DNA of 64,000 nt from Corynebacterium suicordis DSM 45110 (GTDB taxonomy: Bacteria; Actinomycetota; Actinomycetes; Mycobacteriales; Mycobacteriaceae), in contig NZ_JADKMY010000001.1 of NCBI RefSeq assembly GCF_015351405.1, positions 248,001 to 312,000 on the forward strand, read 5' to 3'. This document shows, one piece after another, positions 28,210 to 36,056 of this stretch (positions are counted from its first letter, which is position 1; each line of letters begins with the position of its first letter). The position numbers and the translations under genes are program-made. The notes below the pieces were generated by a model, which was not told the origin of the DNA, ran no database searches, and saw nothing but the letters and a program-made list of their open reading frames with translations.

Positions 28210-28997
28210 CGTTTGCGGTGCAGGTGCTCGCGAACGTCCTCGATGATGGGGAAGGACGCGAGCACCAGCAGGATGGCCGCAGCGGGGATCACGGTGTAGT
28301 AACCGATCACCAAAGCTGTGGCCATTCCGCAGACTCCGCCGAGGAAAAAGCCCAGCACGATCACACTGTGTAGTCGCATCTGGGGTTTATCGGGGAGCAC
28401 CGGATCCGCGTCGCCGGGTTTGTTGCGGTAGAGCCATTTGCCCATCTCAATGCCCAGGTCAGTGACCATTCCGGTGACGTGCGTGGTGCGGATCTGCGAT
28501 CCGGTGATCTTGGTGATCACGGCATTCTGCAAGCCCATGGTCCAGCAGAGCACCGCCAGCACGGACCATCCCAGGCCCCAATCGGTTATCTTCTGCGCCA
28601 TCAATCCCACCAGCAGTATGGCCAGCGCCTCGATCACCAGGATGATGGCGAAGCGGCTGGGCAGATCGCGGCGGCGCCCCCAGTTGAAGATGATCGCGCA
28701 CATCGCGGCACCGATCATGAAGGAGGCAATGCCCATCGCGGCCAGCAGGGCGATGCGGAAATTCCCCAGCACCAGCTGATCCGCGAGGGTGGCGGTCAGG
28801 CCGGTCATGTGCGAGGAATACATGGCCACCGCGAGGAAACCCACCGAGTTGAGGATGCCCGCGGTGAAGGCCAGCCCGACTGCGAGATCACGGTTGTTTT
28901 CTGGCGTGCGCTCCGGGCCGGCGATATTGCGTAGGTGATCCCAGGCTTCGGTCCGCGTGCGGGACCAGGATCGGCGGCGGGATGGGGGCATGGGCAT
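28206..28997 (-). CDS. DUF1275 (YoaK-like) membrane protein
   Basis: 263 aa with six or seven membrane segments, basic N-terminus, and family motifs FTAGILNSVGFLAV, SSHMTGLTATLADQL, LQNAVITKITGSQIRTTHVTG. Function unknown for the family. It converges with topA, sharing 4 bp of coding sequence at the 3' ends. Confidence 0.88.
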   Translation of the reverse strand: MPMPPSRRRSWSRTRTEAWDHLRNIAGPERTPENNRDLAVGLAFTAGILNSVGFLAVAMYSSHMTGLTATLADQLVLGNFRIALLAAMGIASFMIGAAMCAIIFNWGRRRDLPSRFAIILVIEALAILLVGLMAQKITDWGLGWSVLAVLCWTMGLQNAVITKITGSQIRTTHVTGMVTDLGIEMGKWLYRNKPGDADPVLPDKPQMRLHSVIVLGFFLGGVCGMATALVIGYYTVIPAAAILLVLASFPIIEDVREHLHRKR

Positions 28998-29021
28998 TAA
29001 TCTAGCAACACGTAAAAGGGC

Positions 29022-30554
29022 TTAGGAGCCCTCTGCCTCGGCCAGGGTCTTGCGGACGGGGCGGGCAATCTGCGTCATCTGGCGGCGACCGCGCAGCTCC
29101 ACGGACTTCAGCAGAGCCCATCGAGCCTGCTCAGCTTCGTTGGCTTCCTTGACGGTCGCAGCACTGGTCAACACGCGGCCCGGGGTGTTCTTCGCCAGGT
29201 CCGTGAGACGAGCGGCTTGGTTCACGGCGTCGCCAATCACGGTGTACTCAAAACGATCCTTGGCGCCGATGTGACCGGCGACCACGGAGCCAGCGGCCAC
29301 GCCAATGCCCGCCTCGAACTCCAGATCAGAAAGCTCTTCGCGCAGCTCGCGGGCAGCGGCAAGCGCGTGCCCGGCCACGTCCTCCAGGGGCAGGGGCGCG
29401 CCGAATACGGCCAGGGCGGCATCGCCTTCGAACTTGTTGATGATGCCCTTGTTGCGGTGTACGCCCTCCACCACGCGGTTGAAGAATTCGTTCAAGGCCT
29501 TGACCACGTATTCCGGATCGCGCTCGGTGGCAAACCCGGTGGAGCCGATCACGTCCACGAACAACACCGCCACGTAGCGGGATTCCCCGCCCAGCTCGGG
29601 CTTTTCCTCCAGCGCTCGTCGGGCCACATCCGCGCCCACGAAACGCCCGAACAGTTCCGAAACCCGCTGGCGTTCCCGCAGGCCACGCATCATTTCGTTG
29701 AATCCAGCCTGCAGCACACCGATCTCGGAGGAATCGTAGATGCGCACCGTGGTGTCTGTTTCCCCGCGCCGCACCCGGTTGATGGCATATTGCAGCTCCC
29801 GGATGGGATCCACCACTGCCATCGAGAACAGGCGCGTTCCTGCATACCCGGTCAGCAACATCGTGACGGCTAGGGCGGCTAGCGCTGGGGTGAGAGAGTT
29901 GGCGTCGCCAGGAAAAAGGTCGGCCGATTCCGCAAGCAGCAACAACAGGATGCCCACCACGGGAACGGCAGAGGTCAGGCCCCACGTGACCATCAAGCGG
30001 CGGGACATGGGGGTGAGGTGCGAGTGCTCGGGCGCGCCACGGTGCAGCGCGCGGGCGGCCACGGGGCGGACCAGCCGCTCGGCCTCCATGTACGTCATCA
30101 GGCACACCATCAGGCCACCCAGCAGGGCAGTCACTCCCACCGTGACTCCCCAACGGGTGGAATATTGCAGCGCCACCAGCGTAAACACCAGCACGCCGAT
30201 GATCCACAGCACGGCACCCGTCACCGTCTGCAGGGTGGGAATGCGCATCACCAGATCGCGCACCATGTTCGGGTCATAGGCATCCGGCGAGCGCTGCCAG
30301 CGCAGTACCGGCGCGAAAAAAATCAGGGTCATGGTGACACCCGCGATGATCGCGAACAAGAAATAACCCAGGTACAGCGCCGCGGTGGTGGTGTTGGGAT
30401 TGGTGAGAGCCTGGGCTTCATCGAGTGGGATGAGGAACCTCAGGAACGTGGCCACGCCCAAGGCGCCCACCACGTTGGTCACCAGAACCGACGCCGCATA
30501 CAAAGGCCAAGCTGTCTTGCTGGCCCAGGCAATATAGCGAAGGAACTGTGTCAT
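29022..30554 (-). CDS. cyaB: membrane adenylate cyclase, class III (CyaB)
   Basis: 510 aa: six membrane segments (about 15-250), a HAMP segment (VDPIRELQYAINRVRRGE...) and a class III cyclase domain. Metal aspartates are in FVDVIGST and FEGDAALAVFG, the adenine-selecting Lys in INKFEGD, and transition-state Asn/Arg in DAVNQAARL, so all catalytic residues are present. It makes cAMP for GlxR, encoded 20 kb to the left. ATG at 30554 is chosen because upstream codons overlap the divergent holB promoter and coding sequence. Corresponds to Rv3645 and C. glutamicum CyaB. Confidence 0.93.
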   Translation of the reverse strand: MTQFLRYIAWASKTAWPLYAASVLVTNVVGALGVATFLRFLIPLDEAQALTNPNTTTAALYLGYFLFAIIAGVTMTLIFFAPVLRWQRSPDAYDPNMVRDLVMRIPTLQTVTGAVLWIIGVLVFTLVALQYSTRWGVTVGVTALLGGLMVCLMTYMEAERLVRPVAARALHRGAPEHSHLTPMSRRLMVTWGLTSAVPVVGILLLLLAESADLFPGDANSLTPALAALAVTMLLTGYAGTRLFSMAVVDPIRELQYAINRVRRGETDTTVRIYDSSEIGVLQAGFNEMMRGLRERQRVSELFGRFVGADVARRALEEKPELGGESRYVAVLFVDVIGSTGFATERDPEYVVKALNEFFNRVVEGVHRNKGIINKFEGDAALAVFGAPLPLEDVAGHALAAARELREELSDLEFEAGIGVAAGSVVAGHIGAKDRFEYTVIGDAVNQAARLTDLAKNTPGRVLTSAATVKEANEAEQARWALLKSVELRGRRQMTQIARPVRKTLAEAEGS

Positions 30555-30605
30555 GAAGAACAGCCTAACTGAGGGCTGCGCGGCAGGTATATAGACTAGA
30601 GCGTT

Positions 30606-31829
30606 GTGAGCGAACCTGTGAGTGAACAAGCGCCTGCTGCCCCGCCGATTTTCGCCGAGATCACCGCGGAATCCGTGCGGGCGGCGCTGCTGGCTGCCGT
30701 ACAAGATCCCACGGCGATGACTCACTCGTGGCTGTTCACCGGCCCTCCCGGGTCCGGGCGTTCGGTGGCCGCAAAGATTTTTGCCACAGCTCTGGTGTGC
30801 CCGAATGGTGGTTGTGGCGCGTGCGATAGCTGTAGGAGTGCAGCGGCCGGATCCCACCCGGATATTTTGTGGGTCTCCACCACGGGTTCTGTGATTCCCG
30901 TGCAGGAAGTGCGCGAGGTGGTCCTGGAGGCCGCCAAGTTGCCAGGAGTGTCCGATTGGCGTGTGGTGGTCGTGGAGGACGCGGACCGGCTCAACGAATC
31001 CGGCGCAAACGCCCTGCTCAAGTCCGTTGAGGAGCCGCCCAGCCACACCGTTTTCCTCCTGTGTACCCCATCCACGGACCCCACGGATATCGCCATCACC
31101 CTGCGCTCCCGTTGCCGCCACATTTACGTCCCCACGCCCTCCCGGCAGGAGGTTGAACAGGTTCTTCTTTCCGACGCCAGCCTCAACCTTTCCGCCGAAC
31201 AAGCCTCCTGGGCTGCTGGCGTTTCCGGTGGGCATATTGGGCGCGCGCGCAGGTTAGCCCAGGATGAGACCTCCCGGAAGAAGCGCGCCACCGCCCTGAA
31301 GCTGCCGCAGCTGGTCTATGAACCGGGCGCGGTCTACCGGTTCACCGCTGAGCTGGTGACACAGGCCACGGCTGAAGCGGCCTCCTCATTGGAGGCCCGT
31401 GACGAGCGCGAGATGGCAGAGCTGGAGGCTTCCCTGGGCATGGGCTCGAAGGGCAAAGGCGTGGCCAAGGCGCAGCGCGGCTCGGCAGGTCAGATCAATG
31501 CTTTGGAGAAAGAGCAGGGTGCGCGGCGCAAGCGCATGATGCGGGACAGCCTGGATCTGGCGCTGATCGACGTGGCTGGGTTGTACCGCGACGCGATGAT
31601 GCTGGCTGCTGGTGCGGTTGATGAGGAAGGTGCGCCGGTGGGAGGTTTCCAGCACCCGGACATGGCTGCGACATCGAAAGAGCTGGCCCGGCGAAATTCC
31701 CCCGAGGCGATGGTGCGCTGCATCGATGCGGTGGCGGAATGCAGGGAGACTCTGAAGCTGAACGTGCGCCCGGAGGTGGCGCTCGATGCCATGGCCGGGC
31801 GGCTGCGGGAATGCTGCGCCGTGGTGTGA
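30606..31829 (+). CDS. holB: DNA polymerase III subunit delta'
   Basis: 407-aa clamp-loader subunit. It has P-loop FTGPPGSGRS, a zinc-binding cluster CPNGGCGACDSC, VVEDADRLNESGANALLK and the sensor SRC motif LRSRCRH. The C-terminal collar domain follows. GTG start; TAGACT at 30592-30597 with 8 nt before GTG suggests a leaderless or near-leaderless transcript. Divergent from cyaB with 51 bp between. Confidence 0.95.
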   Translation: MSEPVSEQAPAAPPIFAEITAESVRAALLAAVQDPTAMTHSWLFTGPPGSGRSVAAKIFATALVCPNGGCGACDSCRSAAAGSHPDILWVSTTGSVIPVQEVREVVLEAAKLPGVSDWRVVVVEDADRLNESGANALLKSVEEPPSHTVFLLCTPSTDPTDIAITLRSRCRHIYVPTPSRQEVEQVLLSDASLNLSAEQASWAAGVSGGHIGRARRLAQDETSRKKRATALKLPQLVYEPGAVYRFTAELVTQATAEAASSLEARDEREMAELEASLGMGSKGKGVAKAQRGSAGQINALEKEQGARRKRMMRDSLDLALIDVAGLYRDAMMLAAGAVDEEGAPVGGFQHPDMAATSKELARRNSPEAMVRCIDAVAECRETLKLNVRPEVALDAMAGRLRECCAVV

Positions 31830-31898
31830 GCCGGCGGGGTTTCCGGGTTAGTGGATCGCGAATGGTTGCGAGTCCTGGACCTGCGTTTGTGTGCGGAT

Positions 31899-31987
31899 TG
31901 TCGCATTCACGCCACTTTTTGCATTCCGGGATATCCTGACCTGCGGAAACGCAGGCGACCATGACAAAAAATGGCGTGAGTGCGACA
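31899..31987. repeat. 23-bp imperfect inverted repeat enclosing a GAAA-loop hairpin
   Basis: Arms 31899-31921 and 31965-31987 match at 21 of 23 positions and face each other across 43 bases. Inside lies CCTGCG-GAAA-CGCAGG (31940-31955), a 6-bp stem with a GNRA tetraloop. The whole forms a long hairpin in the 280-base gap between holB and the tRNA gene. No ORF uses it. It may be a structured RNA, a small mobile repeat, or part of an extended terminator. Confidence 0.6.
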
Positions 31988-32028
31988 GCCGGTCAGTAGA
32001 CCGGCCCGGACCATGCGGAGAAGACCGC
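31988..32028. other. two further hairpins before tRNA-Thr
   Basis: GCCGGTC-AGTA-GACCGGC (31988-32005, perfect 7-bp stem) abuts the inverted repeat with no gap, and TGCGG-AGAAGA-CCGCA (32013-32028) follows. No T-run follows either, so a simple terminator is not the best fit. Confidence 0.5.
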
Positions 32029-32049
32029 AGAATGGGGTAGGGATCTGTT

Positions 32050-32079
32050 TTGTGAGTGGGCGGGCAGGTCGAGTAATGT
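32050..32079 (+). promoter_or_regulatory. probable tRNA-Thr promoter
   Basis: TTGTGA (32050-32055), 18-base spacer, TAATGT (32074-32079), about 30 bases before the tRNA 5' end. Confidence 0.45.
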
Positions 32080-32108
32080 ATCGGCTTGTGCCTCAGGCTG
32101 AGGTGCGC

Positions 32109-32181
32109 GCCGCTTTAGCTCAGTCGGTAGAGCGTTTCACTCGTAATGAAAAGGTCAGGGGTTCGATTCCCCTAAGCGGCT
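32109..32181 (+). tRNA. tRNA-Thr(CGT), 3' half supplied by the integrated element
   Basis: Cloverleaf is complete: acceptor GCCGCTT/AAGCGGC, D-arm GCTC/GAGC, anticodon stem TTTCA/TGAAA with loop CTCGTAA (anticodon CGT, reads ACG), T-arm AGGGG-TTCGATT-CCCCT, discriminator T. No CCA is encoded; CAA follows the discriminator. The anticodon arm is the integration site of the element that follows, and a second, different 3' half lies at 38513-38561. Confidence 0.96.
32136..32156 (+). repeat. attL core (21-bp direct repeat in tRNA anticodon arm)
   Basis: Identical to 38513-38533 over 21 bases, from TTCACTCG to AAAAGGTC. Beyond the core the two copies differ in the T-stem (AGGGG/CCCCT here, GCGAG/CTCGC there) and agree again in the acceptor stem. 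Marks the left boundary of the 6.36-kb element; strand exchange in an anticodon arm is usual for tyrosine integrases. Confidence 0.9.
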
Positions 32182-32190
32182 CAAACAGAG

Positions 32191-32232
32191 AATAGGTCAC
32201 CACCTGCGCGAAACGGATGGTGACCTATTTTT
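32191..32232 (+). terminator. intrinsic terminator after tRNA-Thr
   Basis: Perfect 12-bp stem AATAGGTCACCA (32191-32202) / TGGTGACCTATT (32218-32229), 15-base loop, then a T-run to 32232. It lies inside the element, so the element also brought the tRNA's terminator. Confidence 0.85.
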
Positions 32233-32278
32233 CATTGTGTGCCCAAAATGGCGCAAGGGCACAGAAAGTACACACTCA

Positions 32279-33337
32279 TCACGAACCGTCTTTCTGAACC
32301 AGCGCATCGAAAGCATCCGCCACCGCGTGCACATCCTTATCGAACAAAGCTGCGTAAACATCCAAGGTCATTGAAGCGCTTTCATGCCCCAGCATCCGTT
32401 GAACGGCTAGAACGTTAGCGCCCGTGCTGATAGCCAGCGACGCCGCAGTGTGCCGTAGGTCATGGAGCGTAAGCCCGCTAGGGAAAGACGGATCACACGC
32501 TGCCAGCCGGCGCACAGCGGGGGAGAACACACGCTTGCGATAGTTATCGTTGTCCACCGCCCCGCCTGCAGCGTTCGTGAACACAAGATCCTCGTGAGAC
32601 TTCCCGATCATCAACACTGACAGATCTTCAACCAAGAACCGGGGGATAGGAACATCCCGCGTTGTCCGAGTCTTCGACTTCGTAACATGCACCTCCCGCC
32701 TAAACAGGTCAACATCACAAAGCCGCAGCGCGGCCATTTCCCCGAACCTAAGGCCAGTGAACGCTAGGAATCTCACCATCGTGCTCCCTGTCTCCACCTC
32801 GGAAACAAGTGCGGCCACCTGTTGAGCAGTGAGATACTTGTGCCTGTTTGCTTGCGGCTTACGCAGCTTCAACTTGTGAACCGGGTTGCTCGCGATACGC
32901 CGGCTGTCTAGGGCGTATTCACAGATCATGCGCAGAATTGTGGTTGCTTGGTGGATCGTTGCGGAACCCACGCCAGCGGATTCCATCTGGCTCGGCCATG
33001 CCCGCACAGCGTCTCTTCGTATATCCCCGATGTGGTGGCTACCCCAGCGCGGTTCTACGTGGTTCTTCCAGATGCTTTTACGTGTCTTCAAAGTGTTAGG
33101 GGCAATGGTGAGTGTGGTTAGCCATTCTTCGTACACCTCTGTAACTGTGATTCGCCCACGAGACGGAGCAACGAAGTTGTTGGTGAGCTTGTCATGCTCG
33201 ACACCAACTAGCCACTGCTCTGCTCGCTTCTTCGTAGGGAACCCAGACTTCTTATGTTGCCGTCTGTCTAGGCCGCGAAACCGCACTGCGTAACGTATCT
33301 GTCCTTTAGTTGTCCTGTACTTCTCGATAGAAGCCAT
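32279..33337 (-). CDS. int: tyrosine-family site-specific integrase
   Basis: 352-aa phage-type integrase. Residues 1-60 form an arm-site-binding domain, about 65-150 the SAM-like core-binding domain, about 165-345 the catalytic domain. Catalytic residues: R197 (GLRFGE), K222, H292 and R295 (HDLRH), H318 (LGHES), Y328 (DVYAAL). It should recombine attP with the tRNA-Thr anticodon arm. Placed at the left end pointing toward attL, 5 bp downstream of the repressor gene, so the two are co-transcribed. Confidence 0.95.
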   Translation of the reverse strand: MASIEKYRTTKGQIRYAVRFRGLDRRQHKKSGFPTKKRAEQWLVGVEHDKLTNNFVAPSRGRITVTEVYEEWLTTLTIAPNTLKTRKSIWKNHVEPRWGSHHIGDIRRDAVRAWPSQMESAGVGSATIHQATTILRMICEYALDSRRIASNPVHKLKLRKPQANRHKYLTAQQVAALVSEVETGSTMVRFLAFTGLRFGEMAALRLCDVDLFRREVHVTKSKTRTTRDVPIPRFLVEDLSVLMIGKSHEDLVFTNAAGGAVDNDNYRKRVFSPAVRRLAACDPSFPSGLTLHDLRHTAASLAISTGANVLAVQRMLGHESASMTLDVYAALFDKDVHAVADAFDALVQKDGS

Positions 33338-33342
33338 TGTCG

Positions 33343-33882
33343 CTATTCGTGTGGGGTCTCAATGGAGTAAAGATCCTTTAGTTCGATCTGTCCGCTATTC
33401 ACCTCTGGCAACCTATCCATGTCGTGGTGTGCAGGGGGAATCGAATCTAGAAAGAACTGCCTAGCCTTTTTCACGTCGTCTGGGGGGTAAGAAACTTCCA
33501 TCTTGGAGAGGGGAGTTAGAGGACGACGGTTGGTGAGCCAGCTCCAAAAGTAGAGGTTCATTACCTTTCCAATCGGTGATGGAACCTTGGCTACTTTCGC
33601 TACATAGGGCTGTAAGAGCGTGGCAGGTGTGACACCCAAGGCAACGGCAAATAGGACTAGATCATCCGCATCCACGCGCCGGCTACCGTCTTCGATCCGG
33701 GTAATAGCCAGTGCGTTGATCTTCGACGGGGATAGTTCCCATTCGCCGACTTCTTTCACCTGTTCAAGCCCGGCTACAAGCCGCGCTAGGTCAGGTTTGG
33801 TCAGGTTCTTTTCTTCTCGCAGACGTTTGATGTTCGTGGCCACCACCTGGCCGTAGAAACCCACACGCTTCCTTTCGCTCAT
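33343..33882 (-). CDS. XRE-family repressor (CI/Stl-like)
   Basis: 179 aa. N-terminal HTH_XRE: NIKRLREEKNLTKPDLARLVAGL... and ALAITRIEDGSRRVDADDLVLFAVALGV, interrupted by an insertion (EQVKEVGEWELSPSKIN). The C-terminal 80 residues have no recognised autocleavage (LexA-like Ser/Lys) motifs, so induction may depend on a partner protein, as in staphylococcal island Stl repressors, rather than on RecA; that is inference. Divergent from the excisionase-like gene across 126 bases with palindromic operators. Confidence 0.85.
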   Translation of the reverse strand: MSERKRVGFYGQVVATNIKRLREEKNLTKPDLARLVAGLEQVKEVGEWELSPSKINALAITRIEDGSRRVDADDLVLFAVALGVTPATLLQPYVAKVAKVPSPIGKVMNLYFWSWLTNRRPLTPLSKMEVSYPPDDVKKARQFFLDSIPPAHHDMDRLPEVNSGQIELKDLYSIETPHE

Positions 33883-33938
33883 GTTTAACGATGTTAGACG
33901 CGATTGATGGTGGTTAAGTAACCGCAGAATCAGAATAC

Positions 33939-33979
33939 ATCATTTTGATCTTGCTTTCATCATTATGATGAGTTATATT
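33939..33979 (+). promoter_or_regulatory. rightward early promoter with overlapping operators
   Basis: TTGCTT (33951-33956), 17-base spacer, TATATT (33974-33979). A 15-base palindrome TCATCATTATGATGA (33957-33971) fills the spacer, and a related shorter one, ATCATTTTGAT (33939-33949), lies just upstream. Placement between repressor and rightward operon makes these probable repressor operators: binding to the spacer palindrome would block RNA polymerase. Confidence 0.7.
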
Positions 33980-34008
33980 CAATTTGGAACTACGAGAGGA
34001 GTCCAACG

Positions 34009-34230
34009 ATGGCGACCGCCACACACAAGCCCGACACATTCCCAGAACTGCTGACCCCCGAGATGGTCTGCGAGATTGCGCCCGGATTCACCCCAGCTTC
34101 GTTAGCTCAACTCCGTTACAGCGGAAAAGGGGCGAAGTTCGTGAAGTTGGGTAAGCGCGTCTTTTATCGCCGCGAAGACATTGAAGAGTGGATCAACTCG
34201 AATATTCAGACCATGACCGGCGCCGCCTAA
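34009..34230 (+). CDS. excisionase-like/MerR-type HTH protein
   Basis: 73 aa: LTPEMVCEIAPGFTPASLAQLRY, then KGAKFVKLGKRVFYRREDIEEWI, the winged-helix pattern of AlpA/Xis-type and helix-turn-helix-17 proteins. First gene of the rightward operon, probably directing excision and/or activating the operon. RBS AGAGGAG lies 8 nt before the ATG. Confidence 0.8.
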   Translation: MATATHKPDTFPELLTPEMVCEIAPGFTPASLAQLRYSGKGAKFVKLGKRVFYRREDIEEWINSNIQTMTGAA

Positions 34231-34313
34231 GTCTCACCCCGCGACCGAGCAACCTTTTACGCGGATTCCCGTAAAACTCCGAATGACCCCACCCTGCACC
34301 TAGGAGCACCACA

Positions 34314-34595
34314 ATGAGCACCATCGCACTCGACCGCAACCCCGCACCCCTCGACCTACGGATCTTCCGCCACGAAGCCCACGCACAGCTACAGCGCGCA
34401 CGCCGTGGCCTAAGCGACGCCATCAAAGCCCAGGACAACGATGTGGCCATCGCCACCCGCGCCGGTGCCGTCTGCGCCCTGGAAACGCTGCTGGATACCT
34501 ACGACGAAGCCATCGGTGAACAGCCGCAGTCGACGCTCACCAGCGACCCCGCAGCCACGCTCAACCACTTCGAGCGTATGGCTGACCACAGCTAA
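34314..34595 (+). CDS. hypothetical protein of the element
   Basis: 93 aa, mostly helical: FRHEAHAQLQRARRGLSDAIKA and RAGAVCALETLLDTYDEAIGE. No family recognised. RBS TAGGAGCACC before the ATG. Followed at once by a hairpin at 34600-34630. Confidence 0.65.
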   Translation: MSTIALDRNPAPLDLRIFRHEAHAQLQRARRGLSDAIKAQDNDVAIATRAGAVCALETLLDTYDEAIGEQPQSTLTSDPAATLNHFERMADHS

Positions 34596-34630
34596 AAAAG
34601 CGCCCTCACTGCGAGCAACAGTGAGAGCGC
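34595..34630 (-). terminator. leftward-facing intrinsic terminator
   Basis: Stem 34600-34611 / 34619-34630 (11 pairs, one mismatch). The A-run at 34594-34599 becomes a T-run on the minus strand, so the efficient direction is leftward, against the operon. On the plus strand no T-run follows. It could stop antisense transcripts from reaching the repressor/promoter region, or act weakly in both directions. Confidence 0.65.
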
Positions 34631-34674
34631 CTAACCATCCAATTCCCAATTCACAAAAGGAAGAAGCACCACCC

Positions 34675-34818
34675 ATGATAGCACACACGTTCGACAAACT
34701 CGCGCCGGTTATCGACCTCGCGGAATACCGCGCACACCGCACAAACCCGCAGGACAACCCCACCCCACCAGCACCCGCAATGGTGCTCACCCTCCCAGTC
34801 ATGGAGGTAGCAGCATGA
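34675..34818 (+). CDS. small hypothetical protein (47 aa)
   Basis: MIAHTFDKLAPVIDLAEYRAHR, then a Pro-rich linker and a hydrophobic C-terminus (MVLTLPVMEVAA). AAGGAAG lies 8-14 nt before the ATG. Its stop overlaps the ATG of the next gene (ATGA), good support that it is real. No family recognised. Confidence 0.6.
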   Translation: MIAHTFDKLAPVIDLAEYRAHRTNPQDNPTPPAPAMVLTLPVMEVAA

Positions 34819-35048
34819 GCCAGACACCAGACTTCCACGTCCACCTTCAAGACCAGTGTGATGCCTACTTCCTCGTTAACGACTTCCTATGGATCGTCCA
34901 GCCGTGGCTCACCGCAGACCAGGCCGCTGACTTGTGGGACAGGTGGGCAAACCTCGTCCCCATATCCGAGCGGAAACCGCAGTTCACCATAGGTTTCTAC
35001 CACCGCAAGAATGGCCGGTATCAACTCACCTCAACACGAGGCGTGTAG
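34815..35048 (+). CDS. hypothetical protein of the element
   Basis: 77 aa with an aromatic/acidic core (YFLVNDFLWIVQPWLTADQAADLW) and a basic C-terminus (GFYHRKNGRYQLTS). Starts within the preceding stop, so translationally coupled. No family recognised. Confidence 0.65.
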   Translation: MSQTPDFHVHLQDQCDAYFLVNDFLWIVQPWLTADQAADLWDRWANLVPISERKPQFTIGFYHRKNGRYQLTSTRGV

Positions 35049-35091
35049 TAACCCCACCTGAACAACTACCGCCTGCCCTCACGATAGGGGC

Positions 35092-35301
35092 ATGACTTAC
35101 AACAGCGGTTCAGCCGCAGATAAACCCCGGTATCTCTACCGGCACGAAGCAATGGAATACCTCGGAATCAGCGACGTGGTGTTCTCCAAGCTCATCCGGC
35201 GCGGAATCCTCCAAGGACATCGCAGCGCCCACGACCACCGGCGCATGTTGTACCGCACCGATGAACTCGACGCGGTCAACGAACCACAACCAGCCCGCTA
35301 A
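35092..35301 (+). CDS. MerR/AlpA-type HTH protein
   Basis: 69 aa. YLYRHEAMEYLGISDVVFSKLIRRGIL followed by RRMLYRTDELDAV is the compact winged-helix layout of excisionase-type proteins. It is the second such protein in the element; one of the two is probably Xis and the other a transcription factor. Confidence 0.7.
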   Translation: MTYNSGSAADKPRYLYRHEAMEYLGISDVVFSKLIRRGILQGHRSAHDHRRMLYRTDELDAVNEPQPAR

Positions 35302-35339
35302 CCATCCCCGACCCCCCACAACAGCAGGAGAAGCACTGA

Positions 35340-35858
35340 ATGAGCATTGAAGCCCGCGAATGGGTTGAGTGCATTGCGCCCAGCCCGGACGGAACGACCG
35401 AGTTCGCCGTGCTCTCAATCCTCGCGGGGTTCGCGGACAAGTTCGGGGACAGGGCGTATCCGTCCGCTCAAACCATTGCAGAACGATTGCGTGGTGATGA
35501 GCGGGTTACTTTCGACAGCGGAGACAAAGCACAGGAAAGAAAATATCGTGCAGCTCTCCGACTGGTTCAGCGAGCATTGGACTATCTCGAAGATGGCGGC
35601 TGGATCCATCGTTCCGGCTGGAAAAAGGGACGGCAAGGCTCAACGGTGATCTGGCACCTGAACTATCAGATGTGCCGTAAGCGCCCGCTCTTGCCCACGG
35701 TGGACATCCCATTCATCTTTACGACGTCCAAAGGTATCGATTGGAACTTCGCCCAGGTGCCTGGCTTCAAACAAGGCGAATACCGCCCGGAGCCAGTCCA
35801 AGTAGTGGACAAACCACCCGACTGTGACACAGGTGTCACACCTATCAAAGCGGCATGA
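35340..35858 (+). CDS. probable replication initiator (helix-turn-helix)
   Basis: 172 aa. The N-terminal half (EFAVLSILAGFADKFGDRA, YPSAQTIAERL, ALRLVQRALDYLEDGGWI) is the winged-helix pattern of phage/plasmid replication proteins, with QGSTVIWHLN as wing. The initiator role is inferred from that fold and from the iteron array that begins inside its 3' end (35822) and continues downstream. The C-terminal 60 residues are not recognised. It has no helicase or primase motifs, so it would need host or helper enzymes. Confidence 0.7.
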   Translation: MSIEAREWVECIAPSPDGTTEFAVLSILAGFADKFGDRAYPSAQTIAERLRGDERVTFDSGDKAQERKYRAALRLVQRALDYLEDGGWIHRSGWKKGRQGSTVIWHLNYQMCRKRPLLPTVDIPFIFTTSKGIDWNFAQVPGFKQGEYRPEPVQVVDKPPDCDTGVTPIKAA

Positions 35859-35942
35859 CCACTGTGACACAGGTGTCCAGCACTGTGACATGGGTGTCGC
35901 ACCACTGTGACACAGGTGTCCAGCACTGTGACACAGGTGTGG
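35822..35942 (+). repeat. five iterons, candidate replication origin
   Basis: Copies of ACTGTGACACAGGTGTC start at 35822, 35862, 35883, 35905 and 35926. Copies 1, 2 and 4 are identical; copy 3 has two changes and copy 5 one. Spacing is 40, 21, 22 and 21, so repeats sit on one helical face. Each contains the short palindrome GACAC-AG-GTGTC. Copy 1 lies in the end of the initiator-like gene, the rest just after it, as in iteron plasmids and satellite islands. Confidence 0.85.
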
Positions 35943-36056
35943 AACAAACCGTAAGGAACCTCCATTACCCGTCTTGAACCTCCACCGCCCTCCACACTCG
36001 CACACATCGACACCGCAACCAGCTCCCTAAGAATTCAACGGAAAAGAGCAATCAGT

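Noticed and set aside
30555..31235. 227-residue N-terminal extension of the adenylate cyclase
   Set aside because: It would overlap the holB promoter and 600 bases of holB coding sequence; the segment has no membrane or domain character and the ATG at 30554 starts directly before the first membrane segment.
35822..35942. CRISPR array
   Set aside because: Repeats are 17 bases with 4-23-base gaps, too short and uneven for spacers; no cas genes. Iterons fit.
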